Origin: Chromobacterium subtsugae
Lineage (GTDB): Bacteria; Pseudomonadota; Gammaproteobacteria; Burkholderiales; Chromobacteriaceae
Direction of reading: 5' to 3'
DNA: 64,000 nt
NCBI RefSeq assembly: GCF_001676875.1
Contig: NZ_JYKA01000003.1
Coordinates: 186,001 to 250,000 of the forward strand
In this document: piece after piece, positions 36,724-44,806 of the stretch
Layout: each line of letters opens with the position of its first letter
Numbering within the stretch: position 1 is the first letter of the stretch
Position numbers and translations under genes: made by a program
Notes under the pieces: generated by a model
What the model was told of the DNA's origin: nothing
Database searches by the model: none
Seen by the model: the letters and a program-made list of their open reading frames with translations, nothing else

Positions 36724-37107
36724 ATGAAAAGCAAAAAAATACTCAGCGTATTGTTAGGATTGATGGCGATTATTTCATCGCAATGGTCCTTGGCGGATAA
36801 TGACAATGGCAGAAACCTATATTCGCAGCGATGCGCAATGTGCCATGGGTCTGATCTTAAGGGGACGGGGCCGTTGGCTAATAAAAGCAATCCACCGACA
36901 CCCGATATTACAACGCCAGCCTTCAAGAGAAGATTAGCAGCCTACCCGGGGGTTATCGTGTCATCTGTGATACTTCGGCCCAATGGTGATCTAATTCCAA
37001 AAACCTTGCAAGAGAATGGTGTGAGACTGTCGCCGTTTGCTTGGAGAATTAAAGATTTGCGTGATTTGAATCAGTATATGAGTGGCGTTATTTTAAAAAG
37101 TCGATGA
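36724..37107 (+). CDS. Small periplasmic c-type cytochrome
   Basis: A 127-residue protein with a Sec signal peptide (cleavage near SLADN) and one haem-attachment motif CAMCH (CxxCH). The motif is followed by a GSDLKGTGPLAN loop typical of small class I cytochromes. A Met near the C-terminus (QYMSGV) could be the sixth haem ligand. It would shuttle electrons in the periplasm. Codon use is A+T-rich, unlike flanking genes. It lies 150 bp before the flavoprotein gene, but a direct functional link is not shown. Confidence 0.85.
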   Translation: MKSKKILSVLLGLMAIISSQWSLADNDNGRNLYSQRCAMCHGSDLKGTGPLANKSNPPTPDITTPAFKRRLAAYPGVIVSSVILRPNGDLIPKTLQENGVRLSPFAWRIKDLRDLNQYMSGVILKSR

Positions 37108-37258
37108 TTTTAAATCAAGTGATTGAAGCGTAACGCGAAGAGCCGTCATGTGGATGGTTGCAAGTAAATTATTCAGCGAAGAGTTAATTGGATATTTGGC
37201 ATGGTCAGTAGTGTTTGCAGAAGGTTCTACAAATTTTCTAACTTAGGTTGATAAGCTC

Positions 37259-38437
37259 ATGCGGACAAAGGTTGCAATCATAGGTGCGGGGCCTGCGGGG
37301 TTAATGCTGGGGCAGCTTCTTTCTTTGGCAAATATAAGCAACGTAGTGATTGAGAATCGCTCTAGAGATTATGTGGAAGGCCGAAGCCGCGCAGGCCAGA
37401 TTACTCCTGCCACGGTCCAGATTCTTACCGAAAGCGGTGTTGGCGCGAGAATTCATTCTGAAGGAATGGTACATTCTACGCTGCAGTTTCATTATGAAGG
37501 CTCGACGCGTGAGTTGAATTTTCAAGCGCTAACTGGGCGCACGGTGACTATTTATGGGCAGCAAGAAATTATCAAGGACCTGATTGCCGCGCGCTTGAAG
37601 ACGGAATTTCCACTGCTGTTTGACGCTGCAGATGTTCAGATTCATGATACTGACGGATTTTCGCCATATGTTTCATTTTCGCATGGCGGTGAGCAGCAGA
37701 CGCTAGAGTGTGATTTTATCGTCGGTTGCGATGGCTTCCACGGTATTTGTCGACCGCATATCTCAGACTCTCTCACCCAGTTTTCGTACAACTACCCGTT
37801 TACTTGGCTTGCTGTTCTGGCTGAAATGTCGCCGATTTCGCCGGACGTCATTTTTTCCAGTCACGAGACAGGGCTTGCATTATTTACGATGCGATCGCCG
37901 AATGTGTCAAGAATCTACTTGCAGTGCTCGCCAGACGAAGACCCCAATGAGTGGTCTGGTTCGAGAATCTGGGATCTTTTGCAATTACGGTTGGAAGGCA
38001 GGCCTGAGAAGGTGAATGGCGGGGCAATCATTGAGAAAAGCATTGTGCAACTTAGAAGCTTTGTTGCTGAGAAAATGCAAAAAGGCAGGCTGTTTCTGGC
38101 TGGAGATGCCGCGCATATCGTTCCTCCTTCTGCTGCGAAAGGGCTGAATCTCGCGGTTTCCGATGCGAATATTTTGGCCCGCGCTTTTGAGCAGCACTAT
38201 GGCAAAGGCAAGGAAGATCTTTTGTTGTCTTACTCTGATATCGCATTGAAGCAGATATGGCGGGATGTACAGTTTTCCCATTGGATGGCCATGTTGTTGC
38301 ATCGTTTCGATGACAACTCTCATTTTCATAGACGTCTGCAGATAGCAGAGCTGGATAGGGTGCTTGGCTCTGGGCCAGCCGCGCAGAGTTTCGCTGAACT
38401 ATGGGTTGGCAATCCGCCATTCGCCGCGTCGATTTAA
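37259..38437 (+). CDS. Flavoprotein monooxygenase of the p-hydroxybenzoate hydroxylase family, altered active site
   Basis: A 392-residue group A flavin monooxygenase, collinear with PobA. GAGPAGLMLG binds FAD. GRSRAG retains Arg42 and Arg44. CDFIVGCDGFHG and FLAGDAAHIVPPSAAKGLNL are family signatures. By alignment from memory, the carboxylate-binding Arg214 is kept (Arg212 here). Tyr201 becomes Phe199, Ser212 becomes Thr210 and Tyr385 becomes Trp382. Both tyrosines that relay the proton from the 4-hydroxyl are thus lost. It probably hydroxylates a different aromatic or cyclic carboxylic acid, perhaps one derived from the PhzE product. It precedes the amidotransferase by 15 bp, so they are co-transcribed. 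Confidence 0.88.
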   Translation: MRTKVAIIGAGPAGLMLGQLLSLANISNVVIENRSRDYVEGRSRAGQITPATVQILTESGVGARIHSEGMVHSTLQFHYEGSTRELNFQALTGRTVTIYGQQEIIKDLIAARLKTEFPLLFDAADVQIHDTDGFSPYVSFSHGGEQQTLECDFIVGCDGFHGICRPHISDSLTQFSYNYPFTWLAVLAEMSPISPDVIFSSHETGLALFTMRSPNVSRIYLQCSPDEDPNEWSGSRIWDLLQLRLEGRPEKVNGGAIIEKSIVQLRSFVAEKMQKGRLFLAGDAAHIVPPSAAKGLNLAVSDANILARAFEQHYGKGKEDLLLSYSDIALKQIWRDVQFSHWMAMLLHRFDDNSHFHRRLQIAELDRVLGSGPAAQSFAELWVGNPPFAASI

Positions 38438-38452
38438 ATATAGAATTGCGCC

Positions 38453-39166
38453 ATGGATCAAACACGAAAAATTCTGATTGTCTTGCATCAAGAGCACTCC
38501 ACGCCTGGCCGAGTTGGTTTGCTGTTGCGTCAACTGGGATTCGAGCTTGATATCCGCAGGCCACGATTTGGAGATCTTCTCCCGCAGAATATGCGGGAGC
38601 ACGATGGTGCGGTAATTTTCGGTGGTCCGATGAGCGCAAATGATAGCGATGCGTATATTCGTGAAGAAATCAATTGGCTGGATAAGCCGTTGAGTGAAGG
38701 GAAGCCGTTGCTTGGCATTTGTCTGGGTGCGCAAATGCTGACGCGGCATCTGGGGGAGCGAGTATATCAGCTTGATAATGGAGGAATTGAGGCTGGTTAT
38801 TATCCGATAGCGCCGTTGCCGGCGGCGCACAGGATAACCGAAGACGCATGTGCCCCCTTTCCGGACTATGTCTATCAATGGCATAGCGAAGGGTTTGACT
38901 TGCCGACAGGCGCTACGCTTCTGGCCGAAGGCTCAACCTTTCCAATTCAGGCATATCGATATGGGCATAATGCCTACGCCTTGCAATTTCACCCAGAAGT
39001 GACTTATGAGACGATTGATCGCTGGTCGTCGCGTGGAACCGAGCGGCTCAAAGCGCCTGGTGCGAAGCCCGCATGCGAGCACTTGACTGATTGGCATCAA
39101 TACGATTCAGCCGTTGCGGCCTGGATCAGCGCGTTTCTGCCAAAGTGGATAGCATCGCCAGCTTGA
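38453..39166 (+). CDS. Stand-alone class I glutamine amidotransferase
   Basis: A 237-residue GATase of the GMP-synthase/GuaA-N type. The nucleophile elbow is LLGICLGAQML. The His-Glu pair is in ALQFHPEVTYE, so the triad is complete. Such free-standing domains release ammonia for a partner or hydrolyse gamma-glutamyl compounds. PhzE, encoded next, already carries its own GATase. This protein may therefore serve another amidation, or remove a glutamyl group. The partner is unknown. Confidence 0.88.
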   Translation: MDQTRKILIVLHQEHSTPGRVGLLLRQLGFELDIRRPRFGDLLPQNMREHDGAVIFGGPMSANDSDAYIREEINWLDKPLSEGKPLLGICLGAQMLTRHLGERVYQLDNGGIEAGYYPIAPLPAAHRITEDACAPFPDYVYQWHSEGFDLPTGATLLAEGSTFPIQAYRYGHNAYALQFHPEVTYETIDRWSSRGTERLKAPGAKPACEHLTDWHQYDSAVAAWISAFLPKWIASPA

Positions 39167-39281
39167 AGCCGCGCGACTGTATAGGGACTGATGCGCAATA
39201 TCATCGCTAAATTGCTGGTATAAAAATTATAAAAACCAATCAGACTCATATTTTCATCAAATATGTCGGCTAGGAATGATT

Positions 39282-41198
39282 ATGACCACCACCTTTCCGT
39301 TTCAAGAAGATGAATGCTTTTTTTTGATGCGTCGCAAAAATGAACCAACAGTACTTGCATGCACAGGAAAGGTAGAGAGGTTTCGCCATTTGGCGGATAT
39401 TCCCATGAAGTCTGGGCTAGCCGATAGCCATACTTTCGATTCAGTCAACCTGATTCCATTTGCTCAAGCCCGAGAACGTGGCTTTCCTGTGCATGATGAT
39501 GGGGAGCCTATCGTTTCTCTGCAAATCGAGAATTCGCAATATTTCCCGCTCAGCCAGTTTGTCGAGATGCTACCCAATGAACAGGTGGACATTTCAAATA
39601 TATCGTTCACTACCGATCAGGCTGAATACGAAGCCATCATCAGAAATATCATCAACTGTGAAATCGGGACGGGGCAAGGCGCAAATTTCGTCATCGCACG
39701 GGAATGCGTCGCTCACATCGGCAATGCTGAGCTGAGTGGCATTCTCAGTATTTTCCGTTCACTGCTTCTGAATGAGTTCGGCGCTTACTGGACTTTCGCT
39801 TTCTATGATGGAGAGCATTATTATCTTGGCGCATCTCCCGAACGACATATTTCGGCTTCGTGCGGCGAGGTCATGATGAATCCCATCAGTGGCACCTATC
39901 GTAAAAATAGCGCATATGAGGTGGCGGAAAGCGAGAAGGATTTTCTGGAATTCCTTCAGGACGAGAAAGAAATTTTCGAGCTCTTCATGGTTTGCGACGA
40001 AGAACTCAAGATAATGAGCGAGATTTGCGATCAAGGCGGCTCGGTGATCGGCCCCATGCTCAAGGAAATGTCCCGCCTGATTCATACCGAATATCTGTTG
40101 GTAGGCAAGACGGACAAGTCGATCATCGATCTGCTGCGTCGCTCCATGTTTGCGCCGACGGTCACCGGCAGTCCGGTGCTGAGCGCATTTCGCGTCATCC
40201 ACCGATACGAGAAGCAATCCAGAGGTTATTACGGCGCCACGATCGCCCTGGTCGGCCGCAATAAGGATGGCAGCGCGACGCTGGATGCGCCGATTCTCAT
40301 CCGCACGCTTCAAATAGACCGGGCAGGCAAGGCGGTAGCCCGGGTGGGCGCCACCTTGGTTCGCGGCTCCAATCCGATGCATGAGGTGTGGGAAACGGAA
40401 ACCAAGATTGCAGGTTTGTTCAACGCGGTCCGCAATGCAGGCAAGAGTCCGGCACCTCCCGAGCGCTTGTTGGACAAGATGGATCATGAGCAGATTCAAA
40501 GACTGCTGCAGTCCAGGAACGCGTATCTATCCCGCTTCTGGTTCGAATCGCAAGACGCGGACTTCGGAACGGAGCCATCGTTGCGCGGAAAATCCGTCAC
40601 CATCGTGGATGCGGAGGATGATTTTTCGGTGATGCTCAAGCGTCTGCTGGAGCAGCTTGAGATGCAGGTGAGCTTGGTTTCCTTCGCCGACTACAACCCT
40701 CAGCTTCATCAGAGCGATCTGTTGGTGGCGGGACCCGGCCCAGGCAACCCTCTGGATAGCCAGGATGGCAAGATGATGCGCTTGCGCAATATAATCGCCG
40801 CCCGCTTGGAGAGTGGGCAAGCGATGCTTTGTGTTTGCCTGTCTCATCAGATTCTGTGCGACATCCTTGGCTTTCCCGTGATCACCAAGGCGGTTCCCTT
40901 GCAAGGCACGCAGCAAGTGATTGATTTGTTCGGGACTCAGCAGCGAGTGGGTTTCTACAATACTTACGTCGGATTGGCTACGCAAACGCTCGAGCAAGTC
41001 AGGGTGGCGAGCGATGAGGAATCGCGCGAGATACATGCGTTGCAAGGCGAGCGGTTCTTCAGCGTGCAATTCCATCCCGAATCGATTCTTACACCTCACG
41101 GTTTCGAGCTGACGCGGAAGATATTGAGCCGGCTCTTGCTGACGCGTCAGTTTGAAGACAGGGAAAGGCCGGTTTTGATCGGCGATGCCGTTCTGTGA
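39282..41198 (+). CDS. phzE: PhzE-type 2-amino-2-deoxyisochorismate (ADIC) synthase
   Basis: A 638-residue fusion of a chorismate-utilising domain (to about residue 420) and a class I GATase. ARERGFPVHDDGEP, SNFVI-like GANFVIARE, GASPERHIS and MMNPISGTYRK follow PhzE rather than TrpE. The GATase carries LCVCLSHQILC (Cys519) and VQFHPES, with the PhzE-like GFYNTY segment between. It converts chorismate and glutamine to ADIC, keeping the pyruvyl group. The second ATG (39282) fits AGGA best. No phzA/B/C/D/F/G is nearby, so the ADIC must enter a different route. A 115-bp A+T-rich leader with TATAAA-like boxes suggests its own promoter. Confidence 0.9.
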   Translation: MTTTFPFQEDECFFLMRRKNEPTVLACTGKVERFRHLADIPMKSGLADSHTFDSVNLIPFAQARERGFPVHDDGEPIVSLQIENSQYFPLSQFVEMLPNEQVDISNISFTTDQAEYEAIIRNIINCEIGTGQGANFVIARECVAHIGNAELSGILSIFRSLLLNEFGAYWTFAFYDGEHYYLGASPERHISASCGEVMMNPISGTYRKNSAYEVAESEKDFLEFLQDEKEIFELFMVCDEELKIMSEICDQGGSVIGPMLKEMSRLIHTEYLLVGKTDKSIIDLLRRSMFAPTVTGSPVLSAFRVIHRYEKQSRGYYGATIALVGRNKDGSATLDAPILIRTLQIDRAGKAVARVGATLVRGSNPMHEVWETETKIAGLFNAVRNAGKSPAPPERLLDKMDHEQIQRLLQSRNAYLSRFWFESQDADFGTEPSLRGKSVTIVDAEDDFSVMLKRLLEQLEMQVSLVSFADYNPQLHQSDLLVAGPGPGNPLDSQDGKMMRLRNIIAARLESGQAMLCVCLSHQILCDILGFPVITKAVPLQGTQQVIDLFGTQQRVGFYNTYVGLATQTLEQVRVASDEESREIHALQGERFFSVQFHPESILTPHGFELTRKILSRLLLTRQFEDRERPVLIGDAVL

Positions 41199-41273
41199 TC
41201 TGAGCCTGGGACGTGAGCGCTCAGCGCTTAGCCCCAGGCTTGCAAGTCGAAATCTCCGCCCGCTTATGCAATG

Positions 41274-41301
41274 AAAACCTGCCCCCAAGGCTGGGGGCAG
41301 G
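41274..41301 (-). terminator. Intrinsic terminator at the island's convergence point
   Basis: CCTGCCCCCA pairs with TGGGGGCAGG across AGGC. On the - strand the stem is followed by TTTT. It terminates the leftward transferase gene and lies 75 bp past the phzE stop. Confidence 0.88.
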
Positions 41302-41308
41302 GCGGCTT

Positions 41309-41920
41309 TCACTTTAGCGGGGTATCGACAAACTCAGGCAACAGTTCGACTTGGTCGGCATAGGCTGCAAGCGCGGTATAGGTTTGGACATCCACCAAGT
41401 GGGATACCCTGAATTGGGTGAAACGCCAAGCCGCGGCCACGGTGACATCGGCCTGAGACAGCTGCGCGGTGGCAAGCCAAGGGTTTGCTTGGGCCGCGGC
41501 TTCTTCCAGAAGCGCCAGCGCGGCATGCAATTGTTCGGTTATGCGGCTTAGCCAAGGAGCATATTGATATTCGCCGGGCTTGTTGTGCTCATATTCGAGT
41601 TGAACGGCTTTTTCGCAAACCGTGAGGCCAAGTCCGATCAGCGACAGCACCTTTCTGTGTTGTTTCGAGTCTTTTGGCATCAAACTGCGGGAGGGGTCGA
41701 CCCGTGATTCCAGATAGTCAATGATCATCGACGAATCCATGATCATTTCGCCGTCATCGCAGATCAGCGTCGGCGCCTTGACCGCCGGATTGATGGCGCG
41801 GAACTCATCCACATTGCGAAATACCGAGATTTGCCGGTGCTCATGCTCTAAACCCATCAAGCGCAACGAAATTGCCACGCGCCGAACATAGGGTGATCCC
41901 ATCATGCCAACAAGTTTCAT
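41309..41920 (-). CDS. Glutathione S-transferase family protein
   Basis: A 203-residue two-domain GST. The thioredoxin-like half starts KLVGMMGSPYVRRVAISL. AINPAVKAPTLICDDGEMI carries the cis-Pro and MDSSMIIDYLE the Ser-Ser glutathione-binding turn. An all-helical half follows. ATG 41920 follows GGGGGAATTG; a TTG one codon earlier is less likely. It may conjugate or isomerise reactive quinones/epoxides made by the island's monooxygenase; that link is inference. Confidence 0.88.
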   Translation of the reverse strand: MKLVGMMGSPYVRRVAISLRLMGLEHEHRQISVFRNVDEFRAINPAVKAPTLICDDGEMIMDSSMIIDYLESRVDPSRSLMPKDSKQHRKVLSLIGLGLTVCEKAVQLEYEHNKPGEYQYAPWLSRITEQLHAALALLEEAAAQANPWLATAQLSQADVTVAAAWRFTQFRVSHLVDVQTYTALAAYADQVELLPEFVDTPLK

Positions 41921-42021
41921 CAATTCCCCCTGAGGTTTTAATCGTTCGCTTTTCCAGTCGACCCATTTGGAGTCGAAGGTAAAGAAGAACGAGTGTTACA
42001 TGAATACGATTACGTAATTAA

Positions 42022-42867
42022 CTACATGTCGATTTTAGAAAATTCAACCTTTGAGTTGTAGAATAAAGAGGCGCGTTCCGAAACGGTTTCAGCATCACCT
42101 GTCGTAAGGAATTGGTTGTCTCCGATTCTGGTGCTGGAAAAATGCGGGTTTCTTTTTAAGTACTCAAGCAGGCTCTGGGCGCAAGCGTCCGGCTGAGAGA
42201 TGATGCGCATGGAATCCGGCAGTTCTGTTCGCCATATATGCTCTACTATCGGGTAATGTGTGCAAGCCAGTACGCAAACGTCTGGAACTTCCTGGTTGGC
42301 ATTAAATAGCGCGTTGATGTTTTTCCGAATTTCTGCCCGCAGCACGGCTTCAGGCGCGGCTTGTTCGATGAGCAGGGCAAGACCATTGCATGCTTGTTGG
42401 CGCACGTTTATGCCGGGGTTTCTGCTGTTGATTTCCGCCGTGAAGATATTGGATTGCACGGTGTGCTGCGTCGCGAATATCGCAACGCTCTTGACCGGGC
42501 GATGGGGATGAGCGCGCGTGCTGTCGAATTTCCAATCCCAAGGAGTGGCGATGATCTCCTCGACAGTGGGTACGACAACTCCGACCGCGCGCCGACCTGG
42601 GTACGCTTGGGGCAGCCATGTCTGCTGAATCTTTCGGAGGCTGGTGGCCACTGCAGTATTGCAAGCGATCACCACCAGTGAGCAACCATGCTCAAAAAGG
42701 CGGGCAAGAGCCGCTTGTGTCAAGTCATAGATAGCATCTGCTGAGCTATTGCCATAGGGTGGGTTTCCGTGGTCGCCTAAATAGACGAACTTCTCATTGG
42801 GCAAAACGGATTCAAACGCGCGCATCACCGTCAAGCCGCCGCTGCCGAAATCAAATACGCCAATCAA
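42022..42867 (-). CDS. Glutamate-racemase-like enzyme (Asp/Glu racemase family)
   Basis: A 281-residue MurI-like protein. Both catalytic cysteines are present: VVIACNTAVATS and VLACTHYPIVEH. VYLGDHGNPPYGNSS matches the family's PYG loop. The usual DSG at the N-terminus, where Ser contacts substrate, reads DFGSGG, and there is an unusual insertion around residues 108-125. It may be an accessory racemase with shifted specificity rather than the cell-wall MurI. It follows the LysE exporter gene by 46 bp on the same strand, suggesting a make-and-export pair. Confidence 0.82.
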   Translation of the reverse strand: MIGVFDFGSGGLTVMRAFESVLPNEKFVYLGDHGNPPYGNSSADAIYDLTQAALARLFEHGCSLVVIACNTAVATSLRKIQQTWLPQAYPGRRAVGVVVPTVEEIIATPWDWKFDSTRAHPHRPVKSVAIFATQHTVQSNIFTAEINSRNPGINVRQQACNGLALLIEQAAPEAVLRAEIRKNINALFNANQEVPDVCVLACTHYPIVEHIWRTELPDSMRIISQPDACAQSLLEYLKRNPHFSSTRIGDNQFLTTGDAETVSERASLFYNSKVEFSKIDM

Positions 42868-42913
42868 AGCCAGCCTCGCTTATCTGCTCGTGTTGTTAAA
42901 CTGTTGCGATGAG

Positions 42914-43516
42914 CTATATCGTGGTTGCTATCGCAATGGCGACGCCAATATATAAAATGCCCGTGACTAGGCTCATTTGACGTTTTGTCTTGAATATTTT
43001 CGCCGCATGGCGAGCCATTAACATGTATAGCGCGTATACCGATGTGGAAATGAAGATCGCTGTTGCCACTAATGCAATGCACTGCGGCGCGTATGATATA
43101 TTGTTATTTATGAATGTCGGGAACAGTATTATATTGGTCAATATCCCTTTGGGGTTCGTGAATGAGACAATGACGGCGCCGGTAAACATCTGAAAAGGTG
43201 TGCGCTTGCTTGAGCTTGCAACCGCAATTTGGGAGCGCGAGCGTAGCGATTTCAATGCAAGGTAGAGTAGGTAAGCAACCCCTATCCATTTGAGCCAGAA
43301 GAAGATGCCAGGATTATTCTTGACAAGTATGCCTAGGCCTGAGAGGACAATGACGGCGTGGCCCCCGCTTGCCAGACCAAAACCAATGGCGCCGGGAAAG
43401 GATTGTTTAAAACCATTATCAAGAGCTTGCGCCATAGAGAAGGCGACATTCGGACCGGGTAGGATGGCTGCCGAGAGAAATACGACGCAAAACAACATCC
43501 AAAGTTGAAAATCCAT
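42914..43516 (-). CDS. LysE/RhtB-family exporter
   Basis: A 200-residue inner-membrane protein with about six helices and the signature ILPGPNVAFSMAQAL. It also has VSFTNPKGILTNIILFPTF, as in RhtB/LeuE-type amino-acid exporters. AAGGA precedes the ATG. It heads the leftward half of the island. Upstream are two adjacent palindromes (43646-43678) and no regulator gene. The exported compound could be an amino acid, a racemase product or an amino-aromatic. Confidence 0.87.
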   Translation of the reverse strand: MDFQLWMLFCVVFLSAAILPGPNVAFSMAQALDNGFKQSFPGAIGFGLASGGHAVIVLSGLGILVKNNPGIFFWLKWIGVAYLLYLALKSLRSRSQIAVASSSKRTPFQMFTGAVIVSFTNPKGILTNIILFPTFINNNISYAPQCIALVATAIFISTSVYALYMLMARHAAKIFKTKRQMSLVTGILYIGVAIAIATTI

Positions 43517-43645
43517 ACTGCGCTATCCTTGTATAGCTGTCGAATCCCAGATGATTCCGAACTGGTTGAAATCATTCATCAGGGGAGAGGCCTAGTTACT
43601 CTGCACGCATTCACAAAGTCGGTACAGCAGCCGGTGGAGGCATGG

Positions 43646-43678
43646 ACTCAGTGAGTTGCCGCATTCAGTCACTGAATG
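43646..43678. promoter_or_regulatory. Two adjacent palindromes upstream of the exporter operon
   Basis: ACTCA-G-TGAGT (43646-43656) is followed by CATTCAGT-C-ACTGAATG (43662-43678). Both are perfect, and their centres are 19 bp apart. They share a CAGT/ACTG core and look like paired operator sites for a dimeric regulator. The regulator is not encoded in the island. The rest of 43517-43808 holds no gene that I can support. Confidence 0.45.
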
Positions 43679-43808
43679 AGCGCCAAGCCAGCCCTGGCGT
43701 TTTGGCAGCCTTGCCCCTCATTTGGTCTCTTGGTCCTGGGGGCGGCAACGCGCCAGCTGCTTGGGGTGGCCGTTGACAGCGGCGTTGCGCGGGCACTGCA
43801 TCCACCTA

Positions 43809-43856
43809 AAAGACATTATCATAATTAAATATATATGCATACAACAATAGTATAAG
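43809..43856 (-). repeat. Right 48-bp terminal inverted repeat
   Basis: Its reverse complement equals 36338-36385 except at two positions (T for A at position 14, C for A at position 45). The outer end is again CTTATACTATTG. Similarity stops abruptly on both sides, marking the island boundary. From 43857 to 44236 the sequence is G+C-rich with no gene that I can support. Confidence 0.9.
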
Positions 43857-44236
43857 AGTCCGTGGGGGATCCATTGCCTGTAGCGCCGGCGCGCCACCTC
43901 ACGGCCTCGGCTCCTTTTTCAGGAGGAGTCGCAGATTGGCGGATCAGCGGGCGAGCGTTGAGGCGCGGGGGCGCATTCAGGATGGCTGTTGTGCTGCGCG
44001 CCTTGCCGCGGCGGGTTGAGCGCGACTTCTGACGGCGGGAGGCCCGAGACCATCTTGCGCGATATGGAATGGCGCCGCGATCCCGAGCGCTTTCCCATCC
44101 TTGGGCAGAAGGCGGCAAGGACGGGAATAAGGGCGCGGCTGCGCGACCGGCGGATAACGCGGCGGGTAAAGCGGGGGACGCTACCGGGGCTTGTCTGTCA
44201 GGCTTATCGCTTGCCAAACCGCAGTCGCAGCCACCG

Positions 44237-44680
44237 CTAGCGCGGCGGCCGCACCGGACGGCCCTGCAGCGGCGTGGACAGGATGATGGAGGTGCGGGTT
44301 TCGCCCAGGTCGTTGAGCTGGGACACCAGTTGCTCCAGGTGGCCGACGTCGCGCGCCAGCAGGCGGAACACGTAGGAGTCGACGCCGGTGACGTGGTGGC
44401 ATTCCATCACTTCCGGCATCGCTTCCAGCCGAGCCAGCAGCGTCTTCTTGTCTGGTTGCGGCACGGTGATGCCCACCCATGCCGATAGCGCGTAGCCGGC
44501 GCGTAACGGCGCCACACGGGCGTGGTAGCCGCCTATCACCCCGGCTTCTTCCAGCCGCTTCACTCTTTCCGATACCGCGGGCACCGACAGGCCCACCGCC
44601 TGCGCCAGTTCGGTCAGCGACTGGCGGGCGTTGTCCTGCAGCGCGGCCAGGATAGCCCAGGATTTTGCGTCTACTTCCAT
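44237..44680 (-). CDS. Lrp/AsnC-family transcription regulator
   Basis: A 147-residue regulator. The N-terminal winged helix-turn-helix contains LTELAQAVGLSVPAVSERVKRLEEAGVI. The C-terminal RAM ligand domain includes VMECHHVTGVDSYVFRLLA. AAGGAG precedes the ATG. It is divergent from a LysE-type exporter with a 126-bp shared promoter region, the classic arrangement for an amino-acid sensor controlling an exporter. Confidence 0.93.
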   Translation of the reverse strand: MEVDAKSWAILAALQDNARQSLTELAQAVGLSVPAVSERVKRLEEAGVIGGYHARVAPLRAGYALSAWVGITVPQPDKKTLLARLEAMPEVMECHHVTGVDSYVFRLLARDVGHLEQLVSQLNDLGETRTSIILSTPLQGRPVRPPR

Positions 44681-44806
44681 TCGTAAACTCCTTCTGCCGT
44701 TTTGCCTCAGATTTAAAAGCCAGCATAGCGTCTAGGCGAAAAAACCGCATGGGCAGTCGCGCGGCGGGGCGGCACACTATGAGCATGGATTAAGGGGAGG
44801 ACGAAC

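Larger units (their letters stand above)
36338..43856. mobile_element. A+T-rich gene island bounded by 48-bp inverted repeats
   Basis: Seven genes of lower G+C than the surroundings lie exactly between two inverted 48-bp repeats (46 of 48 identical). The left half reads rightward: cytochrome c, PobA-like hydroxylase, glutamine amidotransferase, PhzE. The right half reads leftward: LysE exporter, racemase, glutathione transferase. The halves converge on a terminator at 41274-41301. No transposase, integrase or target-site duplication was found. It could be a non-autonomous transposon, a segment moved by a helper in trans, or an invertible segment. Horizontal acquisition is inferred from composition and boundaries. 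Confidence 0.7.

Noticed and set aside
36724-41198. Complete phenazine biosynthesis locus
   Set aside because: Only PhzE is present. The other enzymes needed to reach phenazine-1-carboxylate are absent from the window.
43825-44217. Open frame of 130 codons crossing the right inverted repeat
   Set aside because: Its C-terminus is translated from the repeat itself, composition is Arg/Ser-rich noise and no ribosome site is seen.
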